This document shows, piece after piece, positions 7,093-12,504 of a stretch of DNA of 12,504 bases. The stretch's first letter is position 1. Each line of letters opens with the position of its first letter. The stretch spans positions 1-12,504 of the forward strand of contig JAAZMQ010000322.1 in assembly GCA_012798745.1 (NCBI GenBank), read 5' to 3'. Source of the DNA: Bacteroidales bacterium. GTDB taxonomy: Bacteria; Bacteroidota; Bacteroidia; Bacteroidales; Dysgonomonadaceae. Made by a program: the position numbers and the translations under genes. The notes under the pieces were generated by a model. The model saw only the letters and a list, made by a program, of their open reading frames with translations, had not been told where the DNA came from and searched no databases.

Positions 7093-8031
7093 TTAGAAGT
7101 TACCAGTTGCCCAGCTGTCAAGCTGTTGCAATGTTACATTAAAGAATCGTTTGTCCTTATTTAAAGAACGCATTGTTGCCATTTCTGCATCACTCAACTT
7201 AAAGTCGAAAATATTGATATTCTCATTGATGTGAACAGGATTTGTCGCCCCGGGAATTACGGAGAAACCCTCCTGAATATGCCAGCGGAGAATAATTTGT
7301 GCAATACTCTTACCATGAGCATCAGCAATTTTTTTAATCACCGGGTCGGATAATAACCCTTTGTCTCCATGACCCAATGGGTACCAGCACTCGATAAATA
7401 TGTTGTATGGTTTAACCCACTCACGTATATCATTACGCTGCGCATAAGGATGACATTCTATCTGCAAGGCAACAGGTTTAATTTTCATGCTATCAACAAT
7501 TGAATGAAATCGTTCCTTGCTGGCATCAAAATTACTGATACCTAAGGAGCGAACCTTCCCCGATGCAACTGCCTTTTCCATTTCTTTCCAAGCGTTAATA
7601 TAATCGCCAATGGGTTGATGGATATAAAGCAAGTCGATGTAATCTATTTGAAAGCGTTTCAGTATTGTGTCAATTGATGCAAGGGTTTTGCCATTTGCAT
7701 AATCGGAAACCCATAATTTGCTTGTAATAAAAAATTCTTCACGAGGAATACCACTTTCTTTCATTGCTTCACCCACAGCCCCCTCAACACGATAAGCAGT
7801 TGCACAATCCACATGACGGAACCCTTTTTTAAACGCTTCAAGACATGCTGCCTTTGCAGCTTCGTATGAGATAGCAAATGTGCCAATCCCTAACTGGGGC
7901 ATTTCCAATCCATTGTTCAGTTTTAACATTGGTACATATTCTTTCCCCTGTGCGTTAGCATTATTGATACTAACAAAAAACAGGGCTATAACCAACAGAA
8001 AATAATTTATAACTGTTTTCATTTTTTTCAT
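7093..8031 (-). CDS. Aldo/keto reductase with an N-terminal export signal
   Basis: 312 residues: about 28 residues of Sec-type signal (basic MKKMK, hydrophobic core, NNANA|Q) followed by a complete aldo/keto reductase barrel, which reduces carbonyls with NAD(P)H. The catalytic tetrad is intact: Asp75 and Tyr80 in VDCATAYR, Lys105 in ITSKLW and His138 in LLYIHQP. Substrate and cofactor strands include SLGISNFDA (162-170) and LQIECHPY. The cofactor loop reads VIPGATNPVHINENI (258-272), where many members have IPKSTNP, so the usual Lys-Ser phosphate contacts of NADPH are changed. Closest in layout to the AKR5-like 2,5-diketogluconate reductase group. The signal is unexpected for a nicotinamide-dependent enzyme. 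A later in-frame Met with a cytoplasmic start is not obvious, since Met35 lies only just before the barrel. Confidence 0.9.
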   Translation of the reverse strand: MKKMKTVINYFLLVIALFFVSINNANAQGKEYVPMLKLNNGLEMPQLGIGTFAISYEAAKAACLEAFKKGFRHVDCATAYRVEGAVGEAMKESGIPREEFFITSKLWVSDYANGKTLASIDTILKRFQIDYIDLLYIHQPIGDYINAWKEMEKAVASGKVRSLGISNFDASKERFHSIVDSMKIKPVALQIECHPYAQRNDIREWVKPYNIFIECWYPLGHGDKGLLSDPVIKKIADAHGKSIAQIILRWHIQEGFSVIPGATNPVHINENINIFDFKLSDAEMATMRSLNKDKRFFNVTLQQLDSWATGNF

Positions 8032-8063
8032 GATTTATATTTGTGTTTTTTTCCGGTCGTTTA

Positions 8064-8095
8064 AACAATTAATTGTTATTGAGTATTTTCAATAT
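8064..8095. repeat. Two short palindromes in the gap between NTF2-like and aldo/keto reductase genes
   Basis: AACAATTAATTGTT at 8064-8077 is a perfect 14-bp palindrome. Next to it TATTGA (8078-8083) and TCAATA (8090-8095) form a 6-bp stem with a 6-base loop. They fill most of the 64-base gap, the longest in the operon. They may be mRNA processing or stability hairpins or a regulatory site; both are AT-rich and could be chance. Confidence 0.3.
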
Positions 8096-8554
8096 TTAAT
8101 GTGCAGATGGTGTCATTAAGCGTGTAAAAGACAATGCTCCTAATTTCCATCCTTCGGCTTGTTTTATATAAACTTCTGTTACCATAAAAGGATTTGTAAC
8201 TTCGTTTCCGCCGACAACGGCCAATAAGTCGATTCTATTTAGCAATATAGCAGTATTATCAATTATATTTACTGAAACTTCGTGAATGTCTACTTTTTTG
8301 TACCAAATACCACCGCTTCCAATGATCTGAAGTTCTCTTTCAGTACCCCATGCGCCACCCATGTGAACAAATTCTGCTTTAGCGTGAAAAAGTTTGCTGA
8401 GCGCGTCTACATTTTTATCTGCCATCCATTCCCATTTCTGTTTGGATAAGTCAATAATTTCCTTTTCTGCATCAGATGTTTGAGCAAAAGAAACTTGCGT
8501 TGCAAAAATTATTATAAATAAGCTGATTATAGTAGCTTTCATAATTTTATTCAT
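8096..8554 (-). CDS. Exported NTF2-like protein (SnoaL/DUF4440 type)
   Basis: About 152 residues from the chosen ATG at 8554. This start lies 7 bases past the upstream hydrolase stop and gives MNKIMKATII followed by a clean signal peptide (cleavage VSFA|Q). The longer start at 8578 would overlap that stop by 17 bases, and an ATG at 8542 is also possible. The mature part begins with the helix SDAEKEIIDLSKQKWEWMADKNVDALSKLF, here spanning a long helical stretch, then AEFVHMGG, WGTERELQIIGSGG and the strand-rich C-terminus (VTEVYIKQAEGWKLGALSFTRL). This is the cone-shaped NTF2 fold, used by polyketide cyclases, isomerases and ligand-binding proteins. Catalytic residues cannot be assigned with confidence. 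Operon position suggests it handles an intermediate of the neighbouring hydrolases and reductase. Confidence 0.8.
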   Translation of the reverse strand: MNKIMKATIISLFIIIFATQVSFAQTSDAEKEIIDLSKQKWEWMADKNVDALSKLFHAKAEFVHMGGAWGTERELQIIGSGGIWYKKVDIHEVSVNIIDNTAILLNRIDLLAVVGGNEVTNPFMVTEVYIKQAEGWKLGALSFTRLMTPSAH

Positions 8555-8561
8555 ATTATTC

Positions 8562-9608
8562 TTATAAATATTTTCCAAAAAATGATTTGAGTTTGTCCAC
8601 TGCCTGATCTACATACTCAGGAACGTAGTATGTTTGAATATGGGTTGCTCCGGGAATTAAGAACAACTCTTTATTTTTTGTACCAGTTGCCTGTTCAAAA
8701 GCTTCGTCCGTCATATATTTTGTTTGCGCGACGCTTCCTGCCATCATCAACAGTGGCTGATCAATAAGATCGAGATTGTCCCTCACATCCCATGTCATTA
8801 AGTCTAAAAGGCTGCTTTTTGTGTATAAAAATGTTGAATTAGGATGAGCGTGCGTTCTAAAGTAATAATCATAGCCCTGACGGTAGAAAAGGGTGCTAAC
8901 TTTCGCAATTTCTTCATCAGTTACGCTTGCTACTCCCGCATAGATAATTTCTCCACCTGCAGCCTCTTGAGCACGTGCTTCGGAAGCTTCTTTAAGGCGT
9001 TGCTGAATGGTGTTTACCTGCGAATTTTGGAACCCATTTCGCCTTACTTCCCCGGTATTAAACATACTTAATGTTGCTACGGCCTTGAACCTTTTGTCTG
9101 ATTTTACGGTCTCAAGAGTGTAACCACCACCACCGCAAATTCCCAAAGCACCTAATCTCTCAGCATCAACTCCAGGAAAAGTCATTATATAATCTGCCAT
9201 TCCTCTAATATCTTCCGTTCTGAAAAAAGGTTTGTCGGTGTGTCTTGGCTCACCTCCACTTGCACCCTGATACGTGGCGTCTGCAGCGATCGTAATATAA
9301 CCTAATTCTGCCAAACGTTGCGCATACAACCCGGCAACCTGTTCTTTGATTCCACCGTTTGGATGAGCAACAGTAATAGCCGGATATTTTTTTGCTGGGT
9401 CATAGTTGGCAGGGGTATATACATTTGCAGCAATTTCATTACCGTTGAGGTTGTATTTCACAGGATGAATATTAACTTTTCCTGGTAAATTTTCTTTTAT
9501 TGCTCCTTCATAAACTAATCCGAAAGCGTTTCCAGTATTGCTTTGTGCAAAAACTGATGACACACTAACTAACATAATTGTAAATAAATAAGTTATTTTT
9601 CTTTTCAT
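8562..9608 (-). CDS. Exported alpha/beta hydrolase with a cysteine nucleophile (dienelactone hydrolase-like elbow)
   Basis: 348 residues with a signal peptide (1-21, SSVFA|Q). The alpha/beta hydrolase fold shows YPAITVAHPNGG (75-86), the strand LGYITIAADATYQGAS (102-117), and the nucleophile elbow ALGICGGGGYT at 154-164. That elbow has the form G-x-Cys158-x-G rather than G-x-Ser-x-G. GATHIQTY (320-327) supplies His323. Cys at this position is the hallmark of dienelactone hydrolases, which open lactone rings, although overall the protein resembles longer uncharacterised hydrolases with FRTEDIRGMADY (129-140) and a cap containing NTIQQRLKEASEARAQEAAGG. Esterase or lactonase is the most reasonable role. 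It starts 15 bases after the preceding hydrolase stop. A DNA-level check shows the Cys codon is TGC. Confidence 0.87.
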   Translation of the reverse strand: MKRKITYLFTIMLVSVSSVFAQSNTGNAFGLVYEGAIKENLPGKVNIHPVKYNLNGNEIAANVYTPANYDPAKKYPAITVAHPNGGIKEQVAGLYAQRLAELGYITIAADATYQGASGGEPRHTDKPFFRTEDIRGMADYIMTFPGVDAERLGALGICGGGGYTLETVKSDKRFKAVATLSMFNTGEVRRNGFQNSQVNTIQQRLKEASEARAQEAAGGEIIYAGVASVTDEEIAKVSTLFYRQGYDYYFRTHAHPNSTFLYTKSSLLDLMTWDVRDNLDLIDQPLLMMAGSVAQTKYMTDEAFEQATGTKNKELFLIPGATHIQTYYVPEYVDQAVDKLKSFFGKYL

Positions 9609-9623
9609 TTCTATAGTTTTATA

Positions 9624-10718
9624 TTATTTGTCTAATCCTTTATCTTTAAGCCATTCAGACATTAAGTCTGCAATTTCCAAATTATTTAAATCGGAAAATG
9701 GAAAGTGTGTATTCCCTTTGATTCCTATTTCAGGTAAATGAACCAAAGTGACATCCCCACCGTATTTATTTACCGTGTCTCTCCAAATTTTCGCCATTTC
9801 AAGTCGTGCACGCCACCCATCTGTACCCGGGTCATCGGATGGCTGTTCCGGGATAAAGTCGCCATAATAAATGATGATCGGAATTTTGGTAAGTTTCATA
9901 AATTCGTCCATTGAAATTTCATTTGCCGTTAATGGTCCCGCAGAACTTGAAATTGCAGATGGAACTTCTCCTTCTGGAAATACAAAACCACTGCCCGGTT
10001 CGTAGGAAACTATGGCTTTTACGTTATTATTTCGGATGGCTGTTAACCAACCAAATCCACCCGATTGTGAATGTGTGACTAATATCCCCGCTCCGATTTT
10101 ATTGAACAGTTCCGATATTGAAGAGGTTATAACTTCCGTATCAAACGGGCCGATGTTGGGTGTCATCTGACGTAAAAATTGATTCAGCGTTTCTTCGCTT
10201 TTGTCGAATTGTACACCGTCAAAATAATTAGGCCAAATACCTAACCTGAAAGTTCCGAACCACTCTTGATCATCGGTTACAGGTTTAATGTTTGCCTCAA
10301 CGGTTGAGCGTCCGGCATTTCCTCTTCGGGGTTGCTCGATGAGATAAACACCAAAACCACGACGTAAGAAAATATTTTGAAATCCGTCTCTTCCATCGGG
10401 AGTAGTTCCCCACGTTTTTGAAGACTGGCCAAAGCCATGCCAAAAAATTAAAGGGAGTTTTCGAGCGTTTGCCGGAATCTGATAGACAATATACGCATGA
10501 TCTCCATGAAGTGTTTGCCCTTCCGGTCCACGAGTAATTGGATTAAATACCCCATCTGATTTTAATACACTTCCTCCTACAGTGAAGCTTCCCTGCTCTT
10601 TTATCACAATTAAGTCATTATCCTTATTAGCATATCTGCTTGTACTGCATTCCACAGATGAAAAAATAAAAAAGACAAGTGCAATGTAAAGAGTCGTTTT
10701 CAAACTTTTAATTTTCAT
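9624..10718 (-). CDS. Exported alpha/beta hydrolase, first gene of the operon
   Basis: 364 residues. The N-terminus has MKIKSLK, a hydrophobic segment (9-20) and SSVECS. Cys24 could be lipidated, but Glu at -1 is poor for a lipobox, so a plain signal peptide or anchor is also possible. Fold landmarks: LPLIFWHGFGQSSKTW (88-103, oxyanion region), GVYLIEQPRRGNAGRS (123-138), elbow ILVTHSQSGGFGW (212-224) with Ser217 as nucleophile, KAIVSYEPGSG (234-244) with Glu240 as likely acid, and GNTHFPFSD (335-343) with His338. The elbow reads T-H-S-Q-S where G-x-S-x-G is usual. Related Bacteroidota and proteobacterial proteins are annotated only as alpha/beta hydrolase. The start lies 24 bases after a TAnnTTTG-like box and faces the AraC-type regulator across 157 bases. 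Confidence 0.87.
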   Translation of the reverse strand: MKIKSLKTTLYIALVFFIFSSVECSTSRYANKDNDLIVIKEQGSFTVGGSVLKSDGVFNPITRGPEGQTLHGDHAYIVYQIPANARKLPLIFWHGFGQSSKTWGTTPDGRDGFQNIFLRRGFGVYLIEQPRRGNAGRSTVEANIKPVTDDQEWFGTFRLGIWPNYFDGVQFDKSEETLNQFLRQMTPNIGPFDTEVITSSISELFNKIGAGILVTHSQSGGFGWLTAIRNNNVKAIVSYEPGSGFVFPEGEVPSAISSSAGPLTANEISMDEFMKLTKIPIIIYYGDFIPEQPSDDPGTDGWRARLEMAKIWRDTVNKYGGDVTLVHLPEIGIKGNTHFPFSDLNNLEIADLMSEWLKDKGLDK

Positions 10719-10742
10719 ATTATTTGAATTTTTTTGATGTTA

Positions 10743-10750
10743 CAAAATTA
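10743..10750 (-). promoter_or_regulatory. Candidate -7 box for the seven-gene operon
   Basis: Read on the minus strand this is TAATTTTG, matching the Bacteroidetes TAnnTTTG consensus. It leaves a 24-base leader to the first ATG at 10718. No clear TTTG-type -33 box sits at the expected distance, which would fit an activator-dependent promoter. The box lies inside one of the repeated CAAAATTACGG words, so a bound regulator would act directly on it. Confidence 0.4.
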
Positions 10751-10807
10751 CGGTCGATATTTGAGAATTAAATTATACAAATTACCGATTTACTACCAAA
10801 ATTACGG
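10743..10807. repeat. Three iterated CAAAATTACGG-like words, candidate AraC-type operators
   Basis: CAAAATTACGG occurs identically at 10743-10753 and 10797-10807, with a variant CAAATTACCG at 10778-10787. The second and third copies extend further as TACAAATTACCGATT and TACCAAAATTACGGATT. Starts are 35 and 19 bases apart, all on the same strand. Direct repeats in a divergent promoter next to an AraC-family gene are the usual operator pattern for that family. Binding is inferred. Confidence 0.5.
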
Positions 10808-10846
10808 ATTAAAAGTTATTGTTGATAAATAAGTTAGATAAATTAC

Positions 10847-10854
10847 TATTTTTG
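10847..10854 (+). promoter_or_regulatory. Candidate -7 box for the AraC-family gene
   Basis: TATTTTTG fits the Bacteroidetes TAnnTTTG -7 consensus and lies 21 bases before the ATG at 10876. A TTGTTG at 10819-10824 is a plausible -33 element, about 22 bases upstream of the box, slightly beyond the preferred spacing. Position and match are good for the phylum. Confidence 0.55.
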
Positions 10855-10875
10855 CAGTAATAAATTTTACAAGTC

Positions 10876-11769
10876 ATGGATACAATCATCAATTTTGAAA
10901 GTATAAAAGAATACAATGCATTTAATAATCAGGAAACTCTTCATCCTTTGGTGAGTGTCGTTCATCTCGATAATGCTGATCCCAGAAAAAACAGACCACT
11001 TCGATACTCTTTTTATACCGTTTTTCTGAAAAAAATAAAATGTGGTGATTTACGTTACGGTTTGAGCAATTATGATTACGACGAGGGGACATTGATTTTT
11101 CTTGCACCGGGACAAGTCATCGGCCAATACGGAGATGAATATTACCAACCACAAGGACTTGCTTTAGTTTTTCATCCTGATTTACTTTCTGGTACATCTC
11201 TTGGTCGAAATATTCATAATTACCATTTCTTTTCTTATGCAGTGAATGAAGCTCTTCATTTGTCTGAGCAGGAAAAAAAGATAATATTAGATTGTTTCTC
11301 AAAAATTGAATATGAATTACAACATCCAATCGATAAACACAGTAAACACTTAATTGTATCTAACATTGAGCTTTTCTTAGACTATTGTACCCGTTTTTAC
11401 GATCGTCAGTTTATTACCAGAGATAACAGTAATAAAGGGATTTTAGAGCGTTTCGAAAGCGTTTTAAATCGTTATTTCTCATCAGATAATCCGGCGAAAA
11501 TCGGTCTTCCTTCCGTTGCTTGGTGTGCAGACGAACTCAAATTATCAGCAAATTATTTCGGAGATTTAATAAAAAAAGAAACAGGCGTTTCGGCACAAGA
11601 ATATATTCAGTCTAAGATAATTGATGTAGCTAAGATACGATTATTCGACCACGACAAAACAATTAATGAGATAGCCTACGAATTGGGTTTTAAATATCCA
11701 CAACATTTCAGCCGATTATTCAAGCAAAGAACCGGAATTACACCGAACGAGTTCAGAGCGACAAATTAA
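10876..11769 (+). CDS. AraC-family transcriptional regulator
   Basis: 297 residues. The N-terminal half (about 20-125) is a cupin-like ligand-sensing region with LRYGLSNYDYDEGTLIFLAPGQVIG and LALVFHPDLL. A linker helix follows. The C-terminal AraC/XylS domain (about 188-297) has both helix-turn-helix units. The first is VAWCADELKLSANYFGDLIKKE (about 214-235). The second is INEIAYELGFKYPQHFSRLF (263-282), ending with the signature KQRTGITPNEFR. It is transcribed away from the seven-gene operon, with a 157-base intergenic region holding repeated candidate operators. The likely role is substrate-responsive activation of that operon, with autoregulation possible. The ligand is unknown. Start chosen at the only upstream ATG giving a normal N-terminus, 21 bases after a good -7 box. 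Confidence 0.92.
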   Translation: MDTIINFESIKEYNAFNNQETLHPLVSVVHLDNADPRKNRPLRYSFYTVFLKKIKCGDLRYGLSNYDYDEGTLIFLAPGQVIGQYGDEYYQPQGLALVFHPDLLSGTSLGRNIHNYHFFSYAVNEALHLSEQEKKIILDCFSKIEYELQHPIDKHSKHLIVSNIELFLDYCTRFYDRQFITRDNSNKGILERFESVLNRYFSSDNPAKIGLPSVAWCADELKLSANYFGDLIKKETGVSAQEYIQSKIIDVAKIRLFDHDKTINEIAYELGFKYPQHFSRLFKQRTGITPNEFRATN

Positions 11770-12061
11770 CGCAATCGATTTTACAATACTATTTGAAAAT
11801 TTATATATCGAGAATGTACATCGAGAGTAAATCAACCCTCAAAATGCCCAAAATCCAGAAAAAACAGCTAAATCATAATTGAAATTTTTTATAGCTAATG
11901 TGTTAGTTAAACTAAATATTTATAATTGTAGCCAAAACTATTAAGTAAACAGTCAATTTATGCCTTACATTTGATTAAAAAAATGATATAAAATGGCCCT
12001 TTTTTCTCAAAAGGTTATTTTATTGATTAAATGTTTATTATATTTTTTATTCGCATTTATT
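11770..12061. other. Gene-free AT-rich spacer after the regulator gene
   Basis: No frame of useful length with family-like sequence was found. Only short features stand out: a 13-bp palindrome TTAGTTAAACTAA at 11903-11915 and a weak hairpin near 11998. Nothing else is recognised here. Confidence 0.5.
11998..12020 (+). terminator. Weak rho-independent terminator candidate
   Basis: CCTTTT (11998-12003) and AAAAGG (12009-12014) form a 6-bp stem with a 5-base loop, followed by TTATTT. The stem is AT-rich and lies about 230 bases after the regulator stop, so it is a weak candidate for ending that transcript. Confidence 0.25.
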
Positions 12062-12279
12062 AATATTAACCCAAGTTGCAGCTTTTCCGAGCCATTGTGT
12101 TAAATTATAGTTAAAAACTGGCAATTCTACGCTTCACGATCTTGTAATTTTTAGTAAGAGTATAGAAACTACCCCTTCGTCAAACGAAAATTTGTAGTAC
12201 ACAAATCGGAATTCAAAAAAAATCAATTTGCCGGTTTTCAGCAAATTAACGATAGTTAGCTGCAAAGTGGGTTAAAATT
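12062..12279. mobile_element. Candidate small non-coding element bounded by 22-bp inverted repeats (MITE-like)
   Basis: The left end (12062-12083) and the inverted right end (12258-12279) match at 19 of 22 positions; both read TTAACCCA, two mismatches, TTGCAGCT, preceded by AAT(A/T). The enclosed 174 bases have no gene. Size, terminal repeats and lack of coding capacity fit a miniature inverted-repeat element or an internally deleted insertion sequence. No clear target duplication is visible, so a large regulatory hairpin or chance AT-rich similarity is not excluded. No transposase with these ends is present in the window. Confidence 0.45.
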
Positions 12280-12504
12280 CCGTCCCGGACAGATTCCACT
12301 CACAGATTCAGAGGTTATACAATACACCCCTCATACCTTGTAGTCTGATTTTATCAACGATTAGGACCGATTTGCAGGTTTCTTGATGCTTCTTCTTCGC
12401 TTCTTCTTCGCTCTTTGTTCGCTCCAAGGCAGGAACAACACCACCGGATTCCCCGGGTTTGGGATAAGGTAAACCTGCAGATTTGCCGCATGTGAAGCGG
12501 GATA
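12280..12504. other. More GC-rich window-edge region with tandem and inverted repeats
   Basis: GCTTCTTCTTC occurs twice in tandem (12388-12398, 12399-12409), followed by a degenerate third unit GCTCTTTGTTC (12410-12420). ATTTGCAGGTTT (12370-12381) matches the inverse of AAACCTGCAGAT (12471-12482) at 11 of 12 positions, enclosing about 90 bases. Base composition rises relative to the spacer before it. Short frames open to the window edge exist on the minus strand (48 codons ending in a Lys/Arg-rich tail) but show no recognisable family. It may be the edge of another mobile element or a structured RNA. Confidence 0.35.

Noticed and set aside
10743..10807. CRISPR-like repeat array
   Set aside because: The repeats are only 10-11 bases, irregularly spaced, and lie in a promoter; no spacer-repeat pattern or cas gene is present.

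Overview
The window looks like chromosomal DNA from a member of the Bacteroidota, probably Bacteroidales. The evidence is overall AT-richness, signal peptides that mostly end in an A|Q junction, Bacteroidetes-type TAnnTTTG promoter boxes, weak Shine-Dalgarno sequences, and gene families (calcineurin-like phosphoesterase C-terminal domain, WzxC/TuaB-type flippase, CapA) typical of that phylum. No rRNA, tRNA or CRISPR array was seen.

Region 1 (1-2715, + strand) is the tail of a surface-polysaccharide or cell-envelope locus. It holds the 3' end of a calcineurin-like phosphoesterase, a complete polysaccharide flippase, and a CapA-family gene overlapping the flippase stop. The CapA gene is broken: it has an internal frameshift and its 3' end is missing.

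Region 2 (about 2674-4126, + strand) is a decayed IS3-family insertion sequence, visibly more GC-rich than the polysaccharide genes. orfA has a start-proximal frameshift and an internal TGA. orfB has an internal TAA after the DDE catalytic residues. The A AAA AAG slippery heptamer that would make the OrfAB fusion is intact. The element sits exactly where capA similarity stops, and the missing part of capA is not found on its other side.

Region 3 (4159-10718, - strand) is a tight seven-gene operon. In transcription order it encodes an alpha/beta hydrolase, a second alpha/beta hydrolase with a cysteine nucleophile, an NTF2-like (SnoaL/DUF4440-type) protein, an aldo/keto reductase, a type-B carboxylesterase, a two-domain carboxymuconolactone decarboxylase-like protein and a cupin lipoprotein. 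All seven start with an export signal, so this reads as a periplasmic or surface-attached set of ester/lactone hydrolases and small-molecule redox or isomerising enzymes. The substrate cannot be named from sequence. A divergent AraC-family regulator (10876-11769, + strand) is the obvious controller. The 157-bp divergent promoter region holds three copies of a CAAAATTACGG-like word, which are good operator candidates.

Region 4 (11770-12504) has no convincing gene. It contains a candidate 218-bp element bounded by 22-bp inverted repeats (12062-12279), and near the window edge a more GC-rich stretch with a tandem 11-bp repeat and a second inverted repeat.

The strongest candidate for an undescribed system is the AraC-controlled, fully exported multi-enzyme operon. 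Its aldo/keto reductase is odd because that family uses cytoplasmic NAD(P)H.
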